Shown here: positions 29,594 through 39,493 of the stretch, one piece after another
Numbering within the stretch: position 1 is the first letter of the stretch
Layout of the letters: every line of letters begins with the position of its first letter
NCBI GenBank assembly: GCA_032716605.1
Contig: CM064551.1
Span: 47,800,674-47,864,673, forward strand
Length of the DNA stretch: 64,000 nt
Direction of reading: 5' to 3'
From: Paralithodes platypus
Taxonomy: Eukaryota; Arthropoda; Malacostraca; Decapoda; Lithodidae
The notes under the pieces: model-generated
Seen by the model: only the letters and a program-made list of their open reading frames with translations
Databases searched by the model: none
What the model was told of the DNA's origin: nothing
Program-made: the position numbers and the translations under genes

Positions 29594-32501
29594 TTACCTC
29601 GGCCTCACCCTGCTGTTGTAGCAGACATGGCACCGCTTCTGCTGCGTTCTTCCTGATTCATTCTGAGGCAGAGAACCAAGCCTGTGCCTAATCAAGTATT
29701 GAGCACACTGCAAGCGGTCAATAACGGCGGGCCCAGGATGTGCCACTGCCCTCTGTGGCGTAGCATACTTCTCCAGGAGCTCCGTCAACACCTGCTTTTG
29801 GAACCTCCGCAGGCTATTGAACTTCATGGGTGTGTTCACATTCCGAAGCTTGTATATATTGTAGGCATTCAGAACTGACATGTCCACCATATGCAGAAAG
29901 AACTTTTTGTACCATCTGCACGAGGTACGCAGGCAGTCAATGAAGCCTATCTGCATGTCGGACTTGTCCACCAGCCTCATGTTGATGTTGTAGTCCAGGA
30001 CAGCATCGGGCTTGGTCACCCTGGCCTGGGTGCGGCGATCCACCTTGCCAGTCTCCACCATTTCCCCCTTGTGGATGGTGCTCAGGAGGTTGACCTTCCG
30101 CTGGTCGTGCCAGTGGATAGCCAGAATGGGCCCCGACTTCTTCTTGAACACATCACCTTTTTTGGTCTTTGGAGGGAAAGGTGGCATGCCCTTCCTTTTC
30201 CCTCGTACTGTGCCTACAGTCCCCGTCTTGCGCTCATGCAGGTACTGTACTGTGAGAGAGTGGGGGACGTGTAATAATTGTCCGTGTAGAGGACGTGATT
30301 CTTGTGAAAGTAGCGGTCCATCATGGCTTGCACCACTGCTCCGCCAAAGCCAATGAGGGGGTCCACAAGCAAGTCCCCTTCCTTCCCGCTGTAGACCAGG
30401 AAGTCCAGGAAGTCCAGGACATAGCCAGTTTGGCAGTCGCACAGCACAAAGAATTTTATGCCAAAGCGATGTCTTTTTGAGGGGATGTACTGCCGGAAGC
30501 TGAGTTTTCCCCGGAATAGCACAAGAGACTCATCAATGACGACCTTGCGGAAGGGCTTGAAGTAGGAGGTGAAGCGTTCTCGCATCATCTCGTACAACGT
30601 CCTAATCTTCCACAGCTTGTCTGGGAGGTGGAAGTAAAGGTTGGTGACAAGATGGAGCGCTGCGAGGATATCAAGGTACCGGTCGCGAGACATATATTTC
30701 CCGAAGGCAGGGGTGGATATGAGATCATTGGTGATCCAATAGTTAGGCAACCTATGCTTCTTGACATGAGGCATTAGCATGGTGAGTGCCAGGAACACCA
30801 TGAACTCTTTATGAGTCACTGGGATCCACTGCCTCATGTGGCCCTTGGTCACCTTGCCCATAAAGTGGACCTGGAATTGGTGCTGCTTATTTGTCTCTTT
30901 GACAACATAGCCTACCACCTCCTCATCAAAGAAGGCCTCAAATAGTTCGTGTGGTGGAGCATTGGGGCCTGCAGGAAAATTGGGGGTAATGCCTGAACCC
31001 TCCAGTACCTCATCAAAAGCTGGCACATCAGGGTTGTATCCATCCTCATCAACTACGTCTTGCCACTGAAAAACGTAGAATGGGTCTTGTCTACGCTGAC
31101 TAGGAGCTCCAGCTGGTGGCCCAGCACGCCCACGGCCAACTCGGGAGGCGGGCGGCGAGGGCGTCGGCCAGGGCGGCGGCTAGCACGATGGGCAGCACGA
31201 CGCCGGGCCAAGCGGATGGGTCGAGGGTCGTCGATGTCCATATAGTCATCGTCAGAGTGGTCATCTTGCCCTGACGGTGGACCTATGTAATCATGGCCAG
31301 AGTCTTGAGAGAGGTGCCCTTCATCATCAGTGGCCCCCACATAATCTGGCGAGGAACGAGTGATGCGTGGGCGGCGTGCGGGTGGGCGAGGTGGGGAAGG
31401 AGTGGCAGGTGAGGCTGTGTCCCCCCGAGGTCCTGGGCTCCTTGGCCTGCGACGAGTGACAGAAAGCAATGCTTCACTGTCACTAGGCCCAGGTATTGGT
31501 GATGCGAGCTCAAAGACTTCTTCAGGAAGACATATTGAAGGCGGGAGAGGTGGGGAGGACCGTGGGGAAAGTTGCGGGGGCGTATGGCTGGGGCCGGCAG
31601 GGGTGGACGCCGCGGGAGCCTCGAACAAAACTCTCTTACTTTTCTTAATTTTTTTGGTATATTTCCTGCCTTTTCCCTTTTTGGCAGCAGTATGTCTCCT
31701 GTCGGGGGACCTAGGAGGCAAATAGGCCGAAAGTGGGGGGTCCTCAACCCTTGGCAGTGGTGGGGGTGGTGGGGAAGAATGCGGGGCATCCGGGTCATCT
31801 TGGGTGGCGTGGGTAGATAAGGGAGACAATGGCGGGCGAGAAGGGTCACCACGCTCACCCTCACTCACAGCCTCATCCTCACCAAGTATTTTGGCTTGTT
31901 CCCTAGCTGCCGCGGCCGCCTTCTCAAGTATTTTCTGCTTATATAAGTGTAGCTTGAAAGGCGATTTACCTGGGGAAGGGCTTGGCGTCGTGTCACTTAT
32001 GCGAAATTTGGTGAGTGACCTTGAACTCTCCCACTCACTCACTCTCTCAAGTTCACTGTCTTTAGGTAAACCAGCTTCCTCAACAACTGGTACATCACCT
32101 TCATCACTCTCATCACTGTCATGTTCTCTCGCAAATCCCAGGAATTGCTCTTCTTTGTCACTCTCATGGCCATAATCACTCGACTTATAATGACTGGAGT
32201 CGTCACTGACTATATCATCAACAATATACTTGGCATCAGCACGCTCATATAGTCTCAATGTCGTCTCAATACCTCCGGGAGATAACACATTTAGGCGATG
32301 GCGTCGGGGTAAGGCGCGACGAACTAGCACGGGCGTCGTAGGAAGCACGGTATCGGACACAGCGGAATCACTATTTGGCGTACTGTCCATGATAGCGTCG
32401 GGGTAGATACTGTTGCTGTGGCGTAGTTTACGCCTGGTGGCGCCACCTACCCTCCCACGATACCAAAAATTTACGCGCGGCATTCGAAAGCACTCACGCA
32501 A
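29594..32501 (-). pseudogene. piggyBac transposase with long N-terminal extension (two frameshifts)
   Basis: This is the DDD transposase of the element. The first frame (32501-31053) encodes about 480 residues that are acidic, Ser/Pro-rich and probably disordered, with a basic KKGKGRKYTKKIKKSKR stretch like a nuclear localisation signal. A frameshift near 31050-31150 joins it to the catalytic part (31026 down to about 30240): HELFEAFFDEE, then D in VVIDESLVLFRGK and D in VLYTDNYYTS. A second frameshift near 30240 leads to the third D in MRLVDKSDMQ and the C-terminal CHVCYN cysteine pair at the end. The motifs match the DDE_Tnp_1_7 family. Total would be about 950 residues against roughly 550-650 in typical piggyBac transposases, because of the N-terminal region. 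ATG 32501 is used; an ATG at the MDSTPNSD segment is an alternative. Confidence 0.9.
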
Positions 32502-32737
32502 TCAATGGGCGTTCAAGAGCCCTTCCGGGTTGCGCGGGCCGAGTTTGTTATGGGCGTTCAAGAGCCCTTCCGGGTTGGAGGGGTTAAGTATCCCTAATAG
32601 GCTCAAAAATTGCGTCAGGACGTGAGAGGGTTAAGTTTTATTGTTTACATGCAATATTATAGAAACATGGAAAAAAAAGCAGTGCGTTGCTTCGAAGAAG
32701 TTCTGCTTATAAGTAACCATACAGGTACATATGTTAA

Positions 32738-32962
32738 CTCCTTCAGACATATATGATGCAGAGGTTGCCAGATTAGCAATAAGAAATAGAGTTCTCTCAC
32801 TCTTATAAATACCTCCAAAATTAGTTTTCTGCCCACATCTAACTCAAAGACAACTGCAGAGGTTGAAGTAACTAAAATAAAGGTTTGTAAAAAACCCTGA
32901 TGGTAATAAAGGCTTTAAAGTATCCCTAATAGGCTCAAAATTGCGTCATATGTCGGAGAGGG
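32738..32962. mobile_element. Short TTAA MITE, unsplit copy (225 bp)
   Basis: It is flanked by TTAA (32734-32737 and 32963-32966), with ends CTCCTTCAGACATAT and ATATGTCGGAGAG. It is homologous to the element split by piggyBac. Its internal GGCTTTAAAGTATCCC (TTAA at 32915-32918) is the empty-site equivalent of the piggyBac insertion point. Confidence 0.9.
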
Positions 32963-33177
32963 TTAAAGAATATCACATTGAGATTCAAAAAAAAAAAAAA
33001 AATCCAAGAATGTCTTTATTCTTCTCCAACATTTAAAGGCACAAATAAATCATTTGATTATATCTTTTGTCCTTAAAATTAATTTGTACATATTTATATT
33101 TTGTACAACTTAAACTTAATACATACACATACATGCATAACATTTTAAGACTGAGTGTTCCACACATACGTGCAGTT

Positions 33178-34476
33178 TCAGTCTCTTGTCCTAATGGCGG
33201 TGTTCCAGGCAACCCTGTTAAGGACTGCTTCACTTGTCAAGTTCTTGGATTTGAGATCGGCGCGTATAGTCCGATCCCAGGTCTTCCTCGGTCCACCCCT
33301 TGGTGCAGCTCCCTCCACAATCACAGACCTGCATTTTTTCACCCAATTTTGTTCATCCATTCTCTCCACATGTCCATACCATCCCAGTCTACTTGTACGC
33401 ATCACCTCGCTAATACTCTTTATACCTAAACGTCTCCTCAGCTCAACATTTGTTATTCTATCCTGTAGCCTGGCCCCACACATCCATCTCACCATTCTCA
33501 TCTCATTACACTCCATTCTGTTGACATCCTCTACTTTAACGGCCCATGTTTCTGAGGCATACATCATTGCACTTCTAACACATGAGGCATACACCTTTCC
33601 CTTCAGGGGGAGAGGCATTCTTTTCATGGTCAGGATTGGCATCAGTTCTCTGATTTTCCCCCAGCCACACCTAATTCTAGCAACAGTGGCAGCTTTGGCC
33701 CCACCACTGGCAGAGATGGTATCTCCTAGGTAACAAAACTTGTTCACCAGCTCCAAAGACTCATTTCCAAAATTCACAGCCACAGGATCATCACTTACAC
33801 AAGCTCGCCTTTGCACACTACGCTTTCAAATTTTTCTATTTCTGACTTATCCTTCGGCAGGGGTCCCTTTATTCTACTACAGCGCTTACTCCCATGGTGT
33901 ACCCAACATCGACAGATGCTACATTGAATTGAGTTAACGCCCACTCCCTTTCCACACACTGCACATGGGTATGCACCGCTCTTTTCCACATTGCCTCGTC
34001 TCAATCTACAATGCATAACCTTGGTTTTGTTAATATTGACTCTTAAACCCTTGCTCGCCATGCCCTCTCTCCACTCTCTGAATTTGGCCTCAGCATCTTG
34101 CATACTGTCCGCTATTAGGACTAAACCGTCTGCATAAAACAGTTCCAACGGGAGTCCGCCTCTAAAAACTCTAGACAGTGCCTCCAAGACCATAATAAAG
34201 AGGAGGGGCTTAACACTGAACCCTGATGGACTCCAACACGGACTGCGAACTCATCACTCAGTACATCCTTCACCCTCACCGCACTTCGCGAATCCTCATA
34301 CATCTTCATTATCACACGCACCAGCCACTCTTCCACACCAAGTTTCCTCATAGCCCACTTCACAACATCTCTAGGCACCCTATCAAAGGCCTTCTCCAGG
34401 TCTACAAATACAAAGTAAAGATCCCTGCCTTTTAGTAAGTATCTTTCCTGTATCTGCCTGACTATGAAAATAGCAT
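33178..34476 (-). pseudogene. RTE-2 reverse transcriptase C-terminal part
   Basis: The upstream half (34476 to about 33800) repeats the RT segment also present at 37011-37445 and continues to GLRVNINKTKVMHC and a Cys-rich patch (CAVCGKGVGVNSIQCSICRC). The downstream half (33816-33178) contains NKFCYLGDTISASGG, YASETWAVK and GWYGHVERMDE, the RTE C-terminal signature. The catalytic box here reads FYADGLVLI, with the second Asp replaced by Gly. The frame is shifted near 33820. Confidence 0.82.
34043..34476. repeat. Left copy of a 434-bp direct duplication flanking RTE-1
   Basis: Positions 34043-34476 match 37011-37445 with only about two substitutions and one single-base indel (in a G-run near 34204). 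Both begin TTAAACCCTTGCTCGCC and end ACTATGAAAATAGCAT. The RTE-1 copy lies precisely between the two, after a 9-bp filler. Confidence 0.95.
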
Positions 34477-34485
34477 AGAAAATAG

Positions 34486-37010
34486 CATCAGAGGTGAATG
34501 GGAATGGTAGTGCACTTGTGGACGTATGTGTGGGGAGGAGGCTGTGGATAGCCAACACCTTCTTCCGACACAGAATGATCCACAGATACACGTGGAAACG
34601 GATGTTGACGATGAAGGATAAGACAGTGGTGGAACGAAAGTCATTGATTGATTATGTATGTGTGGATGAACGAATGAAGAAATCTGTGATGGATGCTAGG
34701 GTGTATAGGGGTATTGGAGGCGGTCTGTCTGATCATTATGTAGTGGTAGCTAAGGTTAGGATACAAAAGAAGTGGGTGAGGAGAGCGGGAGGGAGGCGAG
34801 AGGAGGGTGGAATGGTGAGGAGGGTGGAGAGGTTGCAGGAGGAGGAAGTCAGGGAGGAGTACAGGAGAGCAGTGGAAAGACGACTAGGTGGGTTCGACCT
34901 GGAAGTTATGGAGGAAGTGGAGGAGATGAGCAAGGTGTTTAAGGATGAGATCTGTGCAGCATGTGAGGAGGTGTGTGGAGTGAGGAGAAGAGGGAGGGGA
35001 GTGAAAGGTACAGCATGGTGGACAGAAGAGGTAAGTATAGCTGTGGACCAAACGAAGAAAGCATATAGAGAGTGGTTGGGTAGTAGAGGGAATGAAGATT
35101 CCGAGAGACAGAAACGAGCGAGGTACGTGGAGAGTAAGAGGGTGGTGAAGAGTAGTGAAGGAAAGTAAGAGAAGAGTAGATGAGGAATTTGGAAGGAATC
35201 TGAGTGTAAAATGGAGGGAGAGTAAGAAACTGTTCTGGAAAGAAGTCAAGAAAGTTAGGGAAGGTAGCAAGGGAAACAGTAAGGGTGTGAAAGATAAGAA
35301 TGGGAGAATGCTAGCCGAGAAGCAAGAGAGAGTCGAAAGATGGAGGGAGTACTTCAGTGAGTTGCTAAATGAAAGGAACGAAGAGCCAGCAAACATAGCT
35401 GGATATGGTATGGGAGGGAGAAGAAGAGAAGTAGTGGAGGAGGAGGTGGGGATCAGGAGGTCAGAAGTGTGGGAAGCCATGAAAAGAGTGAAGTTGGGGA
35501 AAGCACCAGGAACAGATGGAGTGTGTGGGGAAATGTTGAGGTATGGTGGTGAGATAGTGATAGAATGGGTATGGAAAATGTGCAAACTAGCATGGGAGAA
35601 CTTGGGGAGTGCACCCGATGACTGGAAGACTGGCATAATAGTCCCCCTATATAAGGGCAAAGGGGAAAGAGGAGTGTGTGGTAACCACCGAGGAATGTCT
35701 TCTAAGCGTAGTAGGGAAGGTATACAGTAGGGTAGTGATTGAGAGAGTGAGAGTGAGAACGGAGAAATGGATAGGCGACGAGCAGGGAGGTTTTAGGAAG
35801 GGAAGATGTGTAGATCAGGTTTTTACCCTGAATTGTGTTGTGGAGAAGTATCTGGAGAAGAAACAAAAGGTGTATGTTGCCTTTATGGACTTGGAGAAGG
35901 CCTATGACAGAGTGGATAGAGAAGGTTTGTGGAAAGTACTTAGAATATACGGAGTAGAGGGCAAGTTGCTGAAAGCAGTGAAGAGCATGAGGTGAAAAGG
36001 CGGCAGTATGTGTGGAGAGTGAGCAGAGCGAGTTCTTTGACCTGAATGTTGGTTTGAAACAGGGGTGTGTGATGTCCCCGTGGTTGTTTACTGTATATAT
36101 GGATGGAGTTATGAAAGAAATACTATCAAGAGCAGTGGATGTTGGTGTATCGCTGAAAAGGGAGGGAATTGAGTGGAAGCTACCTATACTGCTGTTTGCG
36201 GATGATACAGTTCTGATGAGTGATAATGAATGGGAGTTGCAGGGTCTGGTAAATGAGTTTGGAACAGTGTGCGAAAAACGGAATTTGAAGGTAAATACGG
36301 GGAAGAGCAAGGTTATGGTCTTCGAAAGGGGTGAAGTCACAGAGTGTGAGGTGAAGCTGAACGGTCAGGCTATGGAGATCGTCAACTCTTTTAAGTATCT
36401 GGGCAGTGTGTTGAGGCAGTGTGTTGTGATGGGACTATGGATGAAGAGGTGCGGGAGAGGGTACAACAGGGGAAGAGGGTTGTAGGAACGCTAAAAGCAG
36501 TAACAAGAAATAGGGTGGTCAGTATGGAAGTGAAGAAGTCCTTGCATGACAGTGTGGTAATCCCGACACTGACTTACGGAAGCGAAGCATGGACGTTGGT
36601 TGAGAGACTCAGACCAAGAGTGAGAGCAGTGGAAATGAGTTACTTAAGGAGTGCGTGCGGAGTTACATGGAGGGATAGACAGACTAATGAGTAAGAAGGA
36701 GGTGTGGTGTGGAGGTAGATGTGCTGGAAAGTGTGAAAAGGAACAACTTGAGATGGTTCGGCCATATGGAACGTATGGAAAGCGAGAGAATGACTAAGAG
36801 GGTGTACGAGAGCGAGGTGGAGGGACAGAGGGGGAGAGGTAGACCGAATATGAGGTGGAAGGATGGAGTGAGGAACTACATGAACGAAGGCGGTGCTGGT
36901 TGGGGGGAGGGGCGTCGACTGACTGGGGACAGAGGTGCATGGGGGCGGTTCGTTCGTGGCCACCCCTTCGGGGATCACGGCGTCAGGCAATAGATGGATA
37001 GATAGATAGA
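34486..37010 (+). mobile_element. 5'-truncated RTE-1 LINE, 2.5 kb
   Basis: Begins inside the endonuclease region (EVNGNGSALVDVCVG) and runs to the (ATAG)n tail at about 36990-37010. It is nearly identical to the full-length copy at 19448-22648 apart from small indels. A CAT microhomology exists at the 5' junction. Confidence 0.93.
34494..36993 (+). pseudogene. RTE-1 endonuclease-RT, truncated and frameshifted copy
   Basis: Frames 34494-35168, 35155-35730, 35678-35995, 36012-36485, 36419-36694 and 36709-36993 together cover the RTE-1 protein from the last third of the endonuclease to the C-terminus. SDHYVVV, AFMDLEKAYDRVDR, QGCVMSPWLF and FADD are all visible. At least five small indels break the frame, including a short duplication of GGCAGTGTGTTG near 36402-36426. 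Most indels are single- or few-base changes, so sequencing error is possible for some. Confidence 0.9.
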
Positions 37011-37445
37011 TTAAACCCTTGCTCGCCATGCCCTCTCTCCACTCTCTGAATTTGGCCTCAGCATCTTGCATACTGTCAGCTATTAGGACTAAACCATCTG
37101 CATAAAACAGTTCCAACGGGAGTCCGCCTCTAAAAACTCTAGACAGTGCCTCCAAGACCATAATAAAGAGGAGGGGGCTTAACACTGAACCCTGATGGAC
37201 TCCAACACGGACTGCGAACTCATCACTCAGTACATCCTTCACCCTCACCGCACTTCGCGAATCCTCATACATCTTCATTATCACACGCACCAGCCACTCT
37301 TCCACACCAAGTTTCCTCATAGCCCACTTCACAACATCTCTAGGCACCCTATCAAAGGCCTTCTCCAGGTCTACAAATACAAAGTAAAGATCCCTGCCTT
37401 TTAGTAAGTATCTTTCCTGTATCTGCCTGACTATGAAAATAGCAT
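37011..37445. repeat. Right copy of the 434-bp duplication
   Basis: It starts directly after the (ATAG)n tail of RTE-1 and continues seamlessly into RTE-2 sequence (GCATCGGTTGTACC) at 37446. See the left copy at 34043-34476. Confidence 0.95.
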
Positions 37446-38349
37446 CGGTTGTACCCCGTCCTGGCATAAAACCAAACTGTATATCATCAATAGAGATGCT
37501 TTGCCTGATCAAACCCTCAAGGACTCTCTCACAGACCTTCATGATTTGGTCAAGCATTTTCAGGCCCCTATAATTTTCTCTATCAAGCGCATCCCCTTTT
37601 CCTTTGTATATATTTACTATTATACTTTTGAGCCAATCCTCTGGGATTTTCTCATCTTTAATAATGGTGTTTATCAACTCAGTGACTAAGTTTACACCAG
37701 CCTCCCCTGAGGCTTTTATCATATCAGCAACAATGTCAGAGCAACCTGGAGCTTTACCGTCCTTCATTTTATTGATTGCGTTGCTCACTACAGCTGGTGC
37801 TATCAAAGGAGGGGGCCCAGATATTGGTTTTTCGATACTAAGCTGTTCCTTATCCCATTCAAACTCTACATTTAGCAATCGTTCATAGTGTGCCTTCCAT
37901 GCTTCTCTGATTTCATTTTCTGCATACACAATCTTCCCATTATCGTTTCTAACACACTGTTCACCTATAATATCCCTACTGTCACTTTTAACTCGCCTAG
38001 CTAGGTTGAAGATCCCATTGGGATTGTCAGTGTTACACACTTGTTCGAGGACCAGGTCCTTAATGCGATTTTTAGCATTGTAAATAACTCTTTTGGCAGT
38101 TCGTTTAGCTGCCTGGTAGTCCTCCTTGCTGCCTCCCTTCTTCCATGCTTTGAAGCATCTCCTTTTCTCTTTCACAGCATGTTCTACCTCATCGTTCCAC
38201 CACCAGGAGGTCTTAATCCCGGGGTGACCCTTTGTTTTCCCACAGACTTTGTCAGTGGCAGCGAGTCTGAGATTGTGGGGGGCATTTGTCCTTGTCCTGT
38301 GCGGTTTTGATTCATCGGACTTACGTTTCTTTTTAGGTTGTTTAGTCAT
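37011..38349 (-). pseudogene. RTE-2 reverse transcriptase N-terminal and palm region
   Basis: From 38349 it reads MTKQPKKKRKSDESK, then SWWWNDEVEHAVKEKRR (linker between endonuclease and RT), MKDGKAPGCSDIVADMI, YRGLKMLDQIMKVCERV, IQFGFMPGRGTTDAIFIVRQ, FVFVDLEKAFDRVPR and VGVHQGSVLSPLLF. At 37011 it runs into the RTE-1 tail, so the last about 85 codons of the 569-codon frame are antisense RTE-1 and not part of the protein. No endonuclease domain precedes it. Confidence 0.87.
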
Positions 38350-38975
38350 AAATTGGGTATTTTGGCTGGCAAATTAGCATTCCCCCCCCGAGCTCCGGTT
38401 CCAGTCTACCACGGGACCATTCCCAGTACCTTCCCCCAAGATTAAGATTACAAGGGGGTAGGATCCAGTGGCCTCGGTACGCCCCACCAGAACCAGCCGC
38501 AGGGACGCACCCCGTGCGCGTACACGGCACTACGACTGGCCTGGTATTTTTCGCCCAATGACAGGGCAGCCTCCTGGAGCGCCACCACCAGGTTCGGATC
38601 CCTATACTATTGGGCGGAAAGTGCCAGTCCGGGGAAACACTACGTACTGTACCCTTTGGTTCCATTTCGACCAGGTTGGGCCCAGGGCGCCAGATCCGGG
38701 TCCAGAGGGAGCGACACCCATCGCCAGTGTGCCGCCATTAGGCAACTTGGAGCAAGTACAATGAAGCCCTGTCACAGCACTGTCATATGGAGACAATGCC
38801 AGCGCCAATAACAAGGCTTCATTGTATAGTGATGGCTACTTGGTCCGCAAGTCTAACACCATCCCCCCTATTAGTCGCCTTGTACGACATGCAGTAGGAT
38901 GCGTGAGGCATATTCTTTTTTTCCTATACCATAGGTGAAAGCCCCCTTACCCCCTGGGGGTAAATATCCTATAGT
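38350..38975 (-). promoter_or_regulatory. RTE-2 5' leader
   Basis: Read on the minus strand: ACCCCCAGGGGGTAAGGGGG, GAATATGCCTCACGCATCCT, GTCGTACAAGGCGACTAATA, then about 450 bp of GC-rich non-coding sequence. The first about 110 bp share the RTE-1 leader pattern. The leader joins directly to the RT linker, bypassing the endonuclease. Confidence 0.6.
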
Positions 38976-38984
38976 TGCAACTGT

Positions 38985-39335
38985 TACAGATAAATTACAA
39001 TTTTATTTTTTTTGAGCTGTATAACCAGCTCGACTCATCAAGTATCACAGCTCGTGAACTTATCACATAGTCCGGCGGAGGGTCTAGGGGTCTTGGCTCT
39101 CGGCTCTCCAGCCCCCCCCCCCCCCCCCCTCAACTAGACCCGCTGGCGCAAGGCCACACAGGTAAATTTTGGTTTATCCAAAGCCACAGATAGGTATCAC
39201 TTCATGAAAGTATGATTGGAAGCCCACAACTTAGTGATGGCTATGTCATCAATTAAATAATTATGCAAGAAACGTAACGACACTGCCCATTTCCTGATGT
39301 CGTGGGCCCTTCCCACTACACCGGGATTACTTTCA

Positions 39336-39336
<1 letters not shown>
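38985..39336 (-). pseudogene. DIRS copy 3: recombinase C-terminal fragment and 3' end
   Basis: The minus strand (39336 to about 39185) encodes ESNPGVVGRAHDIRKWAVSL and then LWASNHTFMK, matching residues 337-380 of the copy 1 recombinase, with HDIR as the HxxR motif. Downstream come a G-run (C-run at 39112-39130 on the plus strand) and AGACCCTCCGCCGGACTATG, which matches the copy 1 3' region at about 4965. The RTE-2 LINE abuts at 38975-38985. Confidence 0.82.
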
Positions 39337-39372
<36 letters not shown>

Positions 39373-39480
39373 AGACAATGAACGGAGGAAGGAAAAACAC
39401 AGATAAAACAAAAAGGTCCATGTGCCTAAAGGCATCCTCCATTCATAAAATGTTTGTAACAACTGGATTTAAACATTTGT
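39337..39480 (-). mobile_element. Short poly-A retrosequence (source unknown)
   Basis: On the minus strand, about 105 bp of unrecognised sequence (39480-39373) end in a run of about 35 A (39371-39337) inserted in the DIRS recombinase. A long pure A tail differs from the tails of all LINEs here and suggests a processed RNA or SINE moved by a poly-A-primed LINE. No open frame or gene match was recognised. Confidence 0.5.
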
Positions 39481-39493
39481 AGATTGTAAGTTT

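Larger units (their letters stand above)
28178..32583 (-). mobile_element. piggyBac transposon, near-complete (4.4 kb)
   Basis: It is flanked by TTAA (28174-28177 and 32584-32587). The ends are CCCTCCAGCCCC on the left and GGTTGGAGGGG on the right. The right end carries two copies of GGGCGTTCAAGAGCCCTTCC (about 32509 and 32551), the same doubled motif as the subfamily A MITEs. A long transposase gene lies on the minus strand (29594-32501). Between it and the left end are 1.4 kb of non-coding DNA with a tandem array rich in GTGTCACTTTCAC. Two frameshifts in the transposase suggest a recently dead or mis-assembled autonomous copy. Confidence 0.92.
27995..32630. mobile_element. Short TTAA MITE split by the piggyBac transposon
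   Basis: The left part 27995-28177 and right part 32588-32630 together match the unsplit 225-bp element at 32738-32962 (GATGCAGAGGTTGCCAGATT, GCCCACATCTAACTCAAAG, TATCCCTAATAGGCTCAAAA). It is flanked by TTAA (27991-27994 and 32631-32634). Its ends are CCCTCTCACATCC and GACGTGAGAGGG. The piggyBac transposon entered at an internal TTAA. Confidence 0.9.
33003..38975 (-). mobile_element. RTE-type LINE (RTE-2), internally deleted, split by RTE-1
   Basis: Minus-strand order: 5' leader (38975-38350) starting with an ACCCCCAGGGGG palindrome, RT coding (38349-37011), an RTE-1 insertion flanked by a 434-bp duplication, the RT end plus C-terminal domain (34476-33178) and a 3' end near 33003 with an AATAAAG signal (33015). 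The endonuclease part is absent, so the copy carries an internal deletion between leader and RT. Confidence 0.85.

Noticed and set aside
31060..31864. Several frames opposite to or overlapping the piggyBac N-terminal region
   Set aside because: They are low-complexity shadows of the GC-rich 31053-32501 coding frame.
36640..38349. 569-codon frame as a single protein
   Set aside because: The last about 85 codons are the antisense of the inserted RTE-1 tail. Only 37011-38349 is RTE-2 protein.
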